From contig CAWIMY010000008.1 of NCBI GenBank assembly GCA_963837355.1, forward strand, positions 186,001-250,000: a stretch of DNA of 64,000 bases, in the 5' to 3' direction. Positions within the stretch are counted from its first letter, which is position 1. Every line of letters begins with the position of its first letter. Shown in pieces: positions 54,477 through 63,221 of this stretch. The notes beneath the pieces are model-generated. The model had not been told where the DNA came from. It worked only from the letters and a program-made list of their open reading frames with translations, and ran no database searches. The position numbers were made by a program, and so were the translations under genes. The stretch comes from Aureispira sp963837355 (lineage in GTDB: Bacteria > Bacteroidota > Bacteroidia > Chitinophagales > Saprospiraceae).

Positions 54477-56873
54477 ATGCGTCCATTATTCTTATGGGGA
54501 TGGCTGCTTGTTATGGCCTCGCCGTACCTGTCTTCCGCCCAAACTCCCGCTCCAATTCCCTTTGAAGCGACGTTCTACTTTGAAACGGCTAACCATACAA
54601 ACTACCAAGTGGATCCCGCCGCCCTAGCGACTGTATTGTCCTACAGCCAAAGCAATCCCGATCAACCCCTTATCGTCCAAGGACATACCGACAATCAAGG
54701 CGATACGTTGAGTAATTTGCAACTCTCTGAGGCTAGAGCCCTAACGATTAAACAAGCTTTAGTACAAGCAGGAGTTGCCCCCGAGCGGATTCAAGTCAAA
54801 GCCTTAGGCGAGCGTTATCCTTTGTATGATAACAACTATGTTACAGGGCGGCAGCGCAACCGTCGTGTGGAGGTATTTATTACGGACAAAGTACAGCATA
54901 TTCACCTCACCCAAGCACTCAAAAACAAACGAATTCTAGAGAAATTGCGCCCCACACCTGCTCAATTTGCGTTGGGCTCTTCTAGCTGCGATACTTTTTT
55001 TGTGACCCCTTCGGGCACCCGTCTATACATCCCTGCTCAAGCCTTTGATGTGGCCGAGGGACAAACCGTGACGGTCGCTTTGCGCGAAGCGTATACCTTT
55101 GGGGATATGTTGTTGAATGGCCTGTCCACGACTTCTAATGGCGCACTATTGACAACAGGGGGTATGTTTGAAATTGAAGCGACTAGCGAAGGAGAAAGGG
55201 TGTATTTGAAAGATGGAAAAGGCCTCTCTATTCAGGTGCCAACAGACAGTGTATTGGCCGAAATGCAGCTGTACGAAATGGATACTACCACTACAGCTGT
55301 CAACTGGGTCAACCCTCGTTCCTTTACTATGCCGCCTGCTTTACAGCAATCGAGTAGACGACAATTTGAGCATAAAGTATCTTGCAATTTGGAGTCGTTA
55401 TTAACCGAACATCGACAGCGGACGCCTTTGCAGGAGCGCGCGGATAGTGCCAAAAGCATTTACTTAGCGGTCAGAATCCCTAGCTTAAAACTGTTTGCGG
55501 GAGATTCTATTGCGCGGGTGATGGCTATGAACGTAGAGCAACAAAAGCACCTAAATGGAGTTTACGACAAGCCTTGTAAGGGTTTTTTCTGCCAATTGGG
55601 GAAGCTATTTGAGGGACGCCGCACCAAAGCTGCGAAAGACTCGACCGTTGCTAAAGTAGCTGCCATCGACGAAAAGCTAGCCTTATTGCAAGCGCGTTTA
55701 GATAAAGAGCGCGCCCTAGAAAACGCCCACCGCCAAATTATTGACGAGGCCGTTGCAGAGCAGCGCCGTTTGCGCGAGATCTATAAAGGGTTAGAGGCTG
55801 CTGTCAAAAGAGAACAAGAAACAACGGTACAGTCGACTTACTTTGAGCGACAGTACGATCGAATGGTTCGGTCCTCTTATCACATGACGGGCACCCTCCT
55901 CAAAAATTGTTACTATCCTACCATGCCCGATTCCCTGCGTCCCTATGCCGATGCGGATCGCCATTTAGCACTCCTGTATTACCAGCAAAATTTGGGAGAA
56001 CTAGCCCATTATTATCCTCAACACGAAGCCTTGATTTGTCAACGACTTTATCAAGTGGCGACCTATAAAGAGGCAGGCAGAGCACAACGCTATTTGAGTT
56101 ATTATGCCGACCGTAATTTAGAGGCTTTAGAACAGTACTACCCAGAGCGCGAAGCAGAAGCTTGTCAGCAATTATTCAACGTGGCTACCTATCCCGAAGC
56201 GAAGCGGGAACAACGTTACGAGAAGTATTGCTATGCGCAGGATCTAGAACGCCTCGCTGCTGAATTTCCAGAGCGGGAACAGCTTGTATGTCAGCGGTTG
56301 TACAGGGTCAACACGTATGCCGAGGCCCAACAAGTGAAGCTTGAACGTATTTTTATGCGCTATTGCGAAGCGTACAACGTAGAAGGGTTGGAAAAATATT
56401 TCCCAGGGCGCGAGCGCGAAGTATGTTTGTTGCTGTACAACGTCCCAACTTTTGAAGAGGCCAAAGTACTCAAAGCCCAGCGCGACCGCTTACAAAACAC
56501 CTTTTATACCTTGCAATTGAGTAATAAATCCTTAGGCCGTTGGATGAACTTAGATTATTTGAGCAAACTACCTCCAGAAGATTTGTTGGTGCAAACGGTT
56601 CATGTCAAAGCACCCTTGATGCGCGAAGATTTTTTGATCTATGGCGATACCAAAGCCATGACAAGCCCCAGCCAACGCAGCGCGGGACAAAGCAAGTATC
56701 AAAAGGTGGTTCGGAACCAATCCCACACGCTTATTTCTTATTATGCTATTGATGACGATCATGTAGCGCTAGGAGTCAAAACCTTCCATCCTAAAACAGG
56801 CATGGACATCGCTTTGACCTACGAGCGGTTGACCTTGGAAGATTTTGCCGAGCGTTTGGCGGAGTTTAATTAA
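54477..56873 (+). CDS. OmpA-domain protein with four unusual ~40-residue repeats
   Basis: Protein of 798 residues with a signal peptide ending SSAQ. Residues ~25-135 form an OmpA-like peptidoglycan-binding domain at the N-terminus instead of the usual C-terminus (ATFYFETA..., IVQGHTDNQGDTLSNLQLSEARALTIKQALVQAGV, GRQRNRRVEVFI). The middle (~150-430) is beta-rich with an FxxGxxF loop (PCKGFFCQLGKLFEGRR), then coiled coil (~390-440). Residues ~500-665 are four copies of a ~40-residue helical unit: (Y)xxxNLexLexYYPexExxxCQxLYxVaTYxEA, each ending in RY...YC-like positions. Each copy keeps one Cys after the acidic turn. I do not recognise this repeat. It is surface or periplasmic and may tether an envelope structure to the wall. 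Confidence 0.85.
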   Translation: MRPLFLWGWLLVMASPYLSSAQTPAPIPFEATFYFETANHTNYQVDPAALATVLSYSQSNPDQPLIVQGHTDNQGDTLSNLQLSEARALTIKQALVQAGVAPERIQVKALGERYPLYDNNYVTGRQRNRRVEVFITDKVQHIHLTQALKNKRILEKLRPTPAQFALGSSSCDTFFVTPSGTRLYIPAQAFDVAEGQTVTVALREAYTFGDMLLNGLSTTSNGALLTTGGMFEIEATSEGERVYLKDGKGLSIQVPTDSVLAEMQLYEMDTTTTAVNWVNPRSFTMPPALQQSSRRQFEHKVSCNLESLLTEHRQRTPLQERADSAKSIYLAVRIPSLKLFAGDSIARVMAMNVEQQKHLNGVYDKPCKGFFCQLGKLFEGRRTKAAKDSTVAKVAAIDEKLALLQARLDKERALENAHRQIIDEAVAEQRRLREIYKGLEAAVKREQETTVQSTYFERQYDRMVRSSYHMTGTLLKNCYYPTMPDSLRPYADADRHLALLYYQQNLGELAHYYPQHEALICQRLYQVATYKEAGRAQRYLSYYADRNLEALEQYYPEREAEACQQLFNVATYPEAKREQRYEKYCYAQDLERLAAEFPEREQLVCQRLYRVNTYAEAQQVKLERIFMRYCEAYNVEGLEKYFPGREREVCLLLYNVPTFEEAKVLKAQRDRLQNTFYTLQLSNKSLGRWMNLDYLSKLPPEDLLVQTVHVKAPLMREDFLIYGDTKAMTSPSQRSAGQSKYQKVVRNQSHTLISYYAIDDDHVALGVKTFHPKTGMDIALTYERLTLEDFAERLAEFN

Positions 56874-56904
56874 GAAACAAGGCGACCAAAAAACGAATAA
56901 CGGT

Positions 56905-56938
56905 GGGCACTATTGCGAAGAGCAGTGGTGCCCTTTTT
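56905..56938 (+). terminator. Terminator after the OmpA-repeat gene
   Basis: GGGCACTATTGC / GCAGTGGTGCCC (12 bp with two G-T pairs) and a GAAGA loop, followed by TTTTT. Confidence 0.8.
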
Positions 56939-56959
56939 AGGCAAAATAGGAACTGGTAA

Positions 56960-57140
56960 CTCTACTCATTTTCTCATTCTATATAGATGACTATGGGCAA
57001 ATTCAGGCGGCGTTCAAACGGGTTTTGGAGTATGCTCCAGAAGCATTGGTGTTAGAGTATCGACCCTATACTAGCCGCGTTTATAGAAGCATTGTCTGAT
57101 TGGGAGCGAAGGCTGGACTAGGAGAGCGAGAGGAGTAAGA
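56960..57140 (+). pseudogene. Remnant of an unknown gene
   Basis: One frame gives YGQIQAAFKRVLEYAPEALVLEY, then a neighbouring frame continues DPILAAFIEALSDWERRLD before a stop. The join is a frameshift. Composition looks real but I do not recognise the family. It lies at the left edge of the decayed accessory stretch. Confidence 0.35.
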
Positions 57141-57266
57141 AAACAAAAGAACCAATCATGTCAATTAATGGATGTATTTTGATTAGGCAATCTATCGAAA
57201 AAAAAGCAGAAACGAAATTTTAAAAAATGTTTGCTTTTTGTAAAAGCACTATTCAAAATAAAAATC

Positions 57267-58189
57267 ATGCACCAACAGTATAATAAACCCCCATTGTTCG
57301 AGGTTACCTGTGAAATGACTTTTATACCAGACGAATCTTGGAATGTTTTTTTCTATAGTGAATTTTATGAAAAAATAAAAGAACGATTTCCTCACAAAAT
57401 AGCTACGGAAGAATACATTATTCCCACAGGAATAGTAATAGGGCAGAATCAACAGCCTATTCTTGAGAAGAGAACAAAACTAGAATGTAAGAACGAGGAA
57501 GGCAACTTGCTGGTTACTTTTAGAGAGAATTTTCTAGGTGTGACTATTGTTCCTCCTTATACAGGCTGGCAAGATTTCAAAGAAATAATATCTTATGTAC
57601 TGGAGCTGTATAAAGAAGTAGTTCAACCTGTTCTGATAAAGCGAATAGTTTTAAAATACAGGAATAAGGTTAATGTTGGTACCCATCATTCGTATCAATC
57701 TATTTCTAACTTTTTTAATACTAGACCTAATTTAGATCAGTTTCGTACAAATGCAAACTGAAAAGGATAGTTTATATGCTGTGCAAATGATGTTAGAATT
57801 TAGGTCACTTGATGAAAAAAGTATCCTAAGTATACAACAACATACCCTTAACTCCGAGGAAGATAACCTAGCTCCTGTATTAGATTTTATTACGAATAGC
57901 CTTGCAGCGAAGAATCAGATTTTTTCCCTCACTCGGCGTTAAAAATTAATCCGACAGCGCTGCTATGAGCTGAATTTTTGCCTTGATTGATGAAAAAAAC
58001 TCTCTTTTGATCTCTATACAATCCCATTCGTAATAAAGTCTATTATTTGATTTAAGTTATCTCCGTACAGACGCTACTGAATTAGTAAAAGAGGAAGAGT
58101 TTGAAAAATGGTTAGAAGAGGCTAATGAAGCGATTCATCAAGCTTTTGAATGCTCTTTAACACCAACTGCTAAGCAAGAATTTCAATAA
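57267..58189 (+). pseudogene. TIGR04255-family gene, interrupted by a MITE and a frameshift
   Basis: Start at ATG 57267 (MHQQYNKPPLFEVTCEMTF, the PPLxEV opening of TIGR04255). The first frame runs to 57761 (...NTRPNLDQFRTNAN); a shift at ~57751 continues QTEKDSLYAVQMMLEF...APVL, then the MITE copy 2 cuts in at 57881, and the tail FDLSYLRTDATELVKEEEFEKWLEEANEAIHQAFECSL ends at 58189. Deleting the MITE plus one TA rejoins ...GTA TTA TTA TTT GAT..., i.e. ...A-P-V-L-L-F-D-L..., exactly in frame, giving a normal ~250-residue family member. The upstream frameshift is a separate lesion. TIGR04255 proteins occur in defence and mobile islands but have no settled function. Confidence 0.88.
57881..58042. 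mobile_element. MITE copy 2, ~162 bp, inserted in TIGR04255 gene
   Basis: Left end TAGATTTTATTACGAAT (one base differs from copy 1) and right end ATTCGTAATAAAGTCTA. It is the reverse-complement orientation of copy 1, with the same internal order (GGGATTGTATAGAGATC, CATCAATCAAGGC, AACGCCGAGTGAGGG). Excision with one TA restores the host frame, which fixes the boundaries and shows TA target duplication. Confidence 0.92.
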
Positions 58190-58200
58190 AAAAGAATTCC

Positions 58201-58366
58201 TATGTTTTCTACACCACCACCACAATCAAATTTAGAGCTTGTAGAGTAGCAAAATATATTTGTATACAAAAAAGAATCTAAGGACTTGTCTGCCGACTTT
58301 GGAACACTGAATAGACGCTCTTTAGAATTAACTACTTTTCACTATGCTATTACGAAAAAGGATTAA
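58201..58366 (+). pseudogene. Remnant downstream of TIGR04255 gene
   Basis: MFSTPPPQSNLELVE, an in-frame TAG, then QNIFVYKKESKDLSADFGTLNRRSLELTTFHYAITKKD and a stop. It looks like the start of a gene that once followed the TIGR04255 gene. The nonsense codon leaves it broken. Unrecognised. Confidence 0.4.
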
Positions 58367-58422
58367 GGGAAAAAGAGTGCATTAGGGGCAAAAAATGCTG
58401 TTAGAGGTATTACCTTTGAGAT

Positions 58423-59170
58423 GTGAAAAACAAAAGAACCAATAACAGCAAGCTCCAAGTTAATCAATTAACGAGTTTAACAGAGCAAGAATACAGGAGT
58501 ATTTTAAAAATATTCGATGTTCAAGTGAGTAGCAAGTTAAGCAATTACACGCTTCAAGGAGTAAGAAGAAAGTACAAACAGAAGAAAGAGCCCCCTAATA
58601 GTAGTTTAATAGGAAGTGAACAAAAGCTAAATTTCCTACTGTTGTATTTAAAGGAGCAGATGAACCAGTACACTCTTGGGCATTTTTATAAGATGAGTCA
58701 GCCTAAAGTTTCTCAATGGCTTAGTTATTTGTTACCCGTATTAGAGCAGAGTCTAGAGCAGCTAGGCGTGATGCCTTGCTATCAAGAGCAGTACTGTCAT
58801 GTGTTAGAACAAGAGGGCTATTTAGCAGCAGATGTAACCGAGCGAGTTATTCCTAGAAAAATATGTTATAAAGCTCAAAAAGAGGACTATAGTGGCAAAC
58901 AGCATCAGCATACAGAGAAGAATTTAGCAGTGTGTGATCAGCAGGGATACATCCATTTTTTAAGTGCTTCTTATACAGGCAGTACCCATGAAAAAACACT
59001 TTGGGCCGATTATGCATTCAAAGCAATGGAAGTTGTTTACTAATGGACTCAGGATTTTTAGGGGCGGAATCAGACGAAATACCATTCTAATTCCCTTCAA
59101 AAAGCCTCCCAGACAAGAGTTAGGAAAGGTAAAAAGCAACTCAATAAAGCTATGGGAAAACTTAGAGTGA
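58423..59170 (+). pseudogene. IS5/DDE_4-type transposase, copy A, frameshifted
   Basis: Helix-turn-helix N-terminus (LTSLTEQEYRSILKIFD) and MNQYTLGHFYKMSQPKVSQWLSYL, then the DDE_4 catalytic part: first Asp in LAADVTERVIPRK, YSGKQHQHTEKNLAVCDQQGYIHFLSASYTGSTHEKTLW (second region). Compared with copy B, one T is missing in GATTATGC near 59006, so the first frame ends at 59043. The true continuation CLLMDSGFLGAESDEIPF (second Asp) and LIPFKKPPRQEL are in other frames. Multiple shifts make it inactive. The start appears to be GTG 58423. No terminal inverted repeats could be found. Confidence 0.85.
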
Positions 59171-59298
59171 TCAGTAACAGGGACTTAGCGAAGTTAGCGG
59201 ATTTTAATACCTATGTTAGGGGCATATAACGGCTTAACGTGCACTATGAGTTTGTGAACTGGCAAGATTATCTACGCTAGCTCAGAAACTATTAGAAG

Positions 59299-59862
59299 TT
59301 AACAGAGCAAGAATAGCGCTATTTTAGAAGTTTTTGACAGGAAGTTCTATTCCAAGTGGCGTAGATATACGCTACAAGGTCATATTCGGAAGCGAGTACA
59401 GGCACAAGAGTCGAAAAATAGTAGTTTGCTAGGCAGCGCAAAGAAGTTAACCTTTTTGCTGTTGTACTTGAAAGAACAGATGAACCAGTACACGCTTGGA
59501 CACTTTTATAGCATGAGCCAACCTAAAGTATCTCAATGGATCAGTTATTTGCTGCCCGTCTTAGAAGAGAGCTTGGAGCAATTAGGCATGATGCCCTGTT
59601 ATCAAGAGTATTATAGCCATTCCAATGAACAGTCCTGCTATTTAGCGGCGGATGTGACGGAACGAGCTATTCCTAGAAAAGTATGCTATGCGGCTCAAAA
59701 AGAGGACTATAGCGGCAAACAACATCAACATACAGAGAAAAATTTAGCCTTATGTGATGAGCATGGATACATTCATTTTTTAAGTGCTTCTTACACAGGC
59801 AGTACCCATGATAAAACACTTTGGGATGATTTATGCATACAGAGCAATGGAAACTGTTTACT
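59299..59862 (+). pseudogene. IS5/DDE_4-type transposase, copy B, truncated
   Basis: A second, diverged member of the same family (roughly 80% identical by eye). N-terminal LTEQE is in another frame from AILEVFDRKFYSKWRRYTLQGHIRK. The main frame runs through LGSAKKLTFLLLYLKEQMNQYTLGHFY, LAADVTERAIPRK, YSGKQHQHTEKNLALCDEHG and STHDKTLWDDLCIQSNGNCLL. Homology to copy A stops abruptly at TGTTTACTA (59863), where a HEPN-like coding segment follows. So this copy has lost its 3' end by recombination or deletion. Confidence 0.82.
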
Positions 59863-60155
59863 ATGCTGTATTTCATACGTTGCGAATCAGAGCTAATTAC
59901 GATACTCGATCACAAGGAGCGCATTCCTCTCACAAAAAATTTATTCTAGAGCTGAAGCAATTATCTGATAATGTTTTAGATAATTTGCCTAACGTGGCAG
60001 AAGACGATATTATCTATATTGGAAACGAACTAGATGCCTTAAGAATTGAGCGTAACGCGGCAGATTACGAGGGATCAAAAACATTCACCAAGAGAGAGGC
60101 GGTAGATGCTTGTGAAAGGGCAGAAGAAATTTTTTCCATTCTCGATGGAGAATAA
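59862..60155 (+). pseudogene. HEPN-like C-terminal fragment joined to transposase
   Basis: From the junction the product is YAVFHTLRIRANYDTRSQGAHSSHKKFILELKQLSDNVL...YIGNELDALRIERNAADYEGSKTFTKREAVDACERAEEIFSIL. The YAxFHxxR helix, HSSHKKF turn and R-x-x-ADY helix fit HEPN-type domains (often toxin or RNA-related partners of MNT antitoxins). The N-terminal third of the domain is missing. Its 5' end is fused to the transposase fragment, so it is very likely non-functional in the original sense, although the joined frame from 59784 is open. Confidence 0.7.
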
Positions 60156-60175
60156 TAATGCTCTATACAATACAA

Positions 60176-60205
60176 AAGCGCTCTTTTCCATATAAAAGAG
60201 CGCTT
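60176..60205. terminator. Hairpin between convergent genes
   Basis: AAGCGCTCTTTT / AAAAGAGCGCTT, perfect 12-bp stem with loop CCATAT. On the minus strand TTTTGTATTG follows, on the plus strand a weaker T-rich tract; it serves the convergent protease gene. Confidence 0.75.
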
Positions 60206-60230
60206 CCAATTTTATATAAAAAAACACCAC

Positions 60231-61916
60231 TTAATCTGCCATTTTCAAAGCCGAAGGTGCCTCGGTCGTTGCTCCCGTTCGCTCAATTTCTAGTACGGCG
60301 CGTTTAACCATTTCATCCGCAGTAAAGATAGTTTGGTAATAAGCCATGTCACCGTAAATTTGATCGGCCAGATAGGCTTTAATTTCTAGTTTTAAGGCTT
60401 GTTTGTAGCGGCGAAACAAGGGCTCATCGCGGGTCACTTCTTTGCGTTCACCATAGGCAATAATTTCTTCTAACAACGCATCAGACACACGGTAATTGCT
60501 ATAGAATTTGTCGTAAGTAGCATATTGTTGGGCGAGGCGTTCGCGCTTGTCGTCTAGGTATTTGTAGACATACTCCCTAGCCAATACGCTCATGCCTTGG
60601 AAATAGCCATTGCGGCGCGTGGTATCCAACGGAATAAAAATATCGGGCACGATGCCCCCGCCGCCATAAACGATGCGGCCGTTGGTCGTGCGGTAAACCG
60701 TAGAATCGGTCATGCGAATGCTGTCGCGCGAGTACAACTCCCCCGACTCGTAGCGCTGGCGCAAATCGTCGCTGTAAGACACTTCGGTGTCTTCATACGG
60801 TTTTTGAATGTAACGCCCTGAGGGCGTAAAGTAGCGCGCCACGGTCAAGCGCAACGCGGAACCATCGCTGAGTTTGTATTGTTCTTGCACCAAGCCTTTA
60901 CCAAAAGAGCGGCGACCGATAATTAAACCACGGTCATTGTCTTGAATGGCGCCTGCCATAATTTCGCTGGCCGATGCCGAGCCTTCGTTGATCAAAACGA
61001 CCACTTTACTAATATCAAACTGCGTGCGGCCTTTAGAATTGTATTCTTTGCGGCGATAGCTGCGCCCTTCGGTGTAGACCATCAATTTAGGGCTGTCAAA
61101 CAGCTGGTCGAGCATTTCGGTGGCGGCATTGAGGTAGCCCCCAGGATTGTGGCGCAAGTCCAGAATTAAATGTTCCATGTCGTGCTCGGTGACCAATGCC
61201 CCCATAGCGGCGACAAATTCCTCGTGGGTGGTGCCACTAAAGCGATTGACTTTGATTAAGCCTATTTTATCGGTAACCATATAAGCGGCCAAGACGCTGC
61301 GCATTGGAATTTGTCCACGACGAATGGTCACTTCTTCCAAGCCCTTTTTACCTGCGCGTTGGATGCCCAATTTAACTTCGCTGCCTGCCGTGCCTTTGAG
61401 TTGGCTAATCACATCGCTGTTGAAAATCGGTTTGCCTGCTATGATGCTGTCATTGATGGCAATGATTTTGTCTCCACGGCGCAAACCCGCGCTATCAGAA
61501 GGGCCGCCTTCGATGATGCCCACCACATAAATAGTATCTTCCAGCACATAGAATTCAATACCAATACCGTTGAAATTACCACTCAACGACTCATTGACAC
61601 TTTGAATGTCTTCTAAAGAGATATAGCTGGAATGTGGATCTAACTTGTCTAAGAGACCTTTTACCGCAGCCTCTTCCAAGGCCGTTTTGTCTTCGTTCTC
61701 CAAGTAGCGCGCATCAATAAAACGCAAAATTTCTTCTACTTTGCCTGTTTTACCACTGTAGGTACGGCCACCTTCGGAAATCACAGCATAAGGGGCTTGT
61801 TGACCAGTGGCCAATTTAAACCCCAACCAAGTACCACCAGCCAGTGCCATTGCCAAAACGAGTGGCAAAAATATAGTTATTTTCTCTCTTTTGGAGAGGG
61901 GATTGTAATCCTCCAT
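60231..61916 (-). CDS. ctpA: C-terminal processing peptidase, S41 family
   Basis: Protein of 561 residues. One N-terminal transmembrane segment (TIFLPLVLAMALAGGTWLGFKL) anchors it facing the periplasm. A PDZ domain (~105-185, GNFNGIGIEFYV...GIIEGGPSDSAGLRRGDKIIAINDSII) precedes the catalytic domain with GSASASE (Ser315 as likely nucleophile) and Lys340 (SFGKGLVQ), the Ser-Lys dyad of CtpA/Prc. ILDLRHNPGGYLNAA is the substrate-positioning strand. It trims or degrades envelope proteins. The gene starts with its own region at 61917-62045 and is divergent from the BadF-like gene. Confidence 0.95.
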   Translation of the reverse strand: MEDYNPLSKREKITIFLPLVLAMALAGGTWLGFKLATGQQAPYAVISEGGRTYSGKTGKVEEILRFIDARYLENEDKTALEEAAVKGLLDKLDPHSSYISLEDIQSVNESLSGNFNGIGIEFYVLEDTIYVVGIIEGGPSDSAGLRRGDKIIAINDSIIAGKPIFNSDVISQLKGTAGSEVKLGIQRAGKKGLEEVTIRRGQIPMRSVLAAYMVTDKIGLIKVNRFSGTTHEEFVAAMGALVTEHDMEHLILDLRHNPGGYLNAATEMLDQLFDSPKLMVYTEGRSYRRKEYNSKGRTQFDISKVVVLINEGSASASEIMAGAIQDNDRGLIIGRRSFGKGLVQEQYKLSDGSALRLTVARYFTPSGRYIQKPYEDTEVSYSDDLRQRYESGELYSRDSIRMTDSTVYRTTNGRIVYGGGGIVPDIFIPLDTTRRNGYFQGMSVLAREYVYKYLDDKRERLAQQYATYDKFYSNYRVSDALLEEIIAYGERKEVTRDEPLFRRYKQALKLEIKAYLADQIYGDMAYYQTIFTADEMVKRAVLEIERTGATTEAPSALKMAD

Positions 61917-62045
61917 AAAATGTAGTATTGTTAGGGGCGAGTAGGGGTGCCATAACCTATATAGAACCGTCTACTATAATTGCACTAAGATAGGCCTAAG
62001 CCTAGAGATAACCAAACTTTGTTCCGCAGGAGCGTTGTTAATTAA

Positions 62046-62927
62046 ATGATAAAGATACTTTGTTCTTTTTTACACTCTTTAAAACCTTCTAAGCCTGTGA
62101 AATTAGTAGCCGATAGCGGCGCCACCAAAACGCTTTGGTATCGCCTCGATGCTCCCGACCAACCGTACTTCACCAAGGGTTGCCATCCGTATTATTGGAC
62201 AACAGCGGAACTTACAAAGAGTTTGCAAGAAGAACTCCTGCCACAACTGCCCAAGGGGTCTATAGAAGCCGTTTATTTTTATGGAGCAGGCTGTAGCCAA
62301 AAGGCACCCCGCGCCATTGTCCAAGCTGCCTTACAAGCACTCTTTCCCAGCGCCCAGCTCAATATTGAAAGCGATCTGTTAGCTGCTGCCAGAGCTACCG
62401 CGCAACACCAAGCAGGCATTTGCTGTATCCTAGGCACAGGCTCCGCTTCCGTCCAGTACGATGGTCAACACATCGTCGATCAAGTGCCCTCCTTGGGCTA
62501 CCTTTTAGGCGATGAAGGGTCGGGCGCTGACCTTGGTCGCCAACTCCTCCGCGCGTATTATTACCGCCAATTGCCCGCCGCTCTGCAAGAGGCTTTTGAA
62601 GCCCAATACAACACGGACAAATACACCGTTTTACAAGCCTTGCAACAGGCCGCCCAACCAAGCCGCCATTTGGCACAATACACCGAATTTGCGATTGCCC
62701 AACAGGCACATCCTTTTATACAGGAATTGATTAAGCGCCGCTTTGGGTTGTTTTTGGAACGACAGGTGGGGGGCTATACCGACGTGGAGGGATTGCCGTT
62801 GCATTTTGTGGGAAGTGTGGCTTTTGGGTTTCGGGGGTTGTTGGGGGAGGTGTTGGCCGAAAGAGGGTTGGAGTTGGGGCAGGTGTTGAAAGGGCCTTTT
62901 CCTGCGTTGTTGGGGTTTTATGGGTAG
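62046..62927 (+). CDS. BadF/BadG/BcrA-type ATPase, N-acetylglucosamine-kinase-like
   Basis: Protein of 293 residues, ASKHA fold. Phosphate-1 motif KLVADSGATKTLWYRL at ~18-33, adenosine/phosphate-2 ICCILGTGSASVQYDG (~125-140), and GYLLGDEGSGADLGRQLLRAYY (~150-170), typical of the BadF family and GlcNAc kinases. C-terminal HFVGSVAFGFRGLLGEVL fits the adenosine-binding region. The length is normal for the kinase subgroup. It probably phosphorylates an amino sugar from cell-wall recycling, not an aromatic CoA reductase activase, since no Cys cluster is present. Confidence 0.88.
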   Translation: MIKILCSFLHSLKPSKPVKLVADSGATKTLWYRLDAPDQPYFTKGCHPYYWTTAELTKSLQEELLPQLPKGSIEAVYFYGAGCSQKAPRAIVQAALQALFPSAQLNIESDLLAAARATAQHQAGICCILGTGSASVQYDGQHIVDQVPSLGYLLGDEGSGADLGRQLLRAYYYRQLPAALQEAFEAQYNTDKYTVLQALQQAAQPSRHLAQYTEFAIAQQAHPFIQELIKRRFGLFLERQVGGYTDVEGLPLHFVGSVAFGFRGLLGEVLAERGLELGQVLKGPFPALLGFYG

Positions 62928-62939
62928 GGGAAGCTTTAT

Positions 62940-63160
62940 GGTGATAAGAGCATTTTTATACAACTTCCAGAACTCTTTTCCGTTAGTGAAGATCAATCAA
63001 AATAGCTAGACAATGAGCCAACTAAAGAGAAGCCTACAAGGAGAGTTTGAAGGATTACCGCGATATTAAGTTGGAAATTGGGCAGCGGTTGGAGGTGTTG
63101 ACGCAAGGGTTTGTAGTGGGGAGATATTTGGGTAGGAGGATTGTTTTTTTTTAGTTAAAT
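62940..63160 (+). pseudogene. Remnant of an unknown gene
   Basis: Between the BadF-like gene and the TPR gene, the segment DYRDIKLEIGQRLEVLTQGFVVGRYLGRRIVFF (in one frame, ~63050-63152) looks like coding sequence but has no usable start and is interrupted. Family unknown. Confidence 0.25.
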
Positions 63161-63221
63161 TAGCGAAGAGGCATAGGCTTCTTATTGTAAGGGATAAAGG
63201 CCGTTAACCAAAATAAAGACG

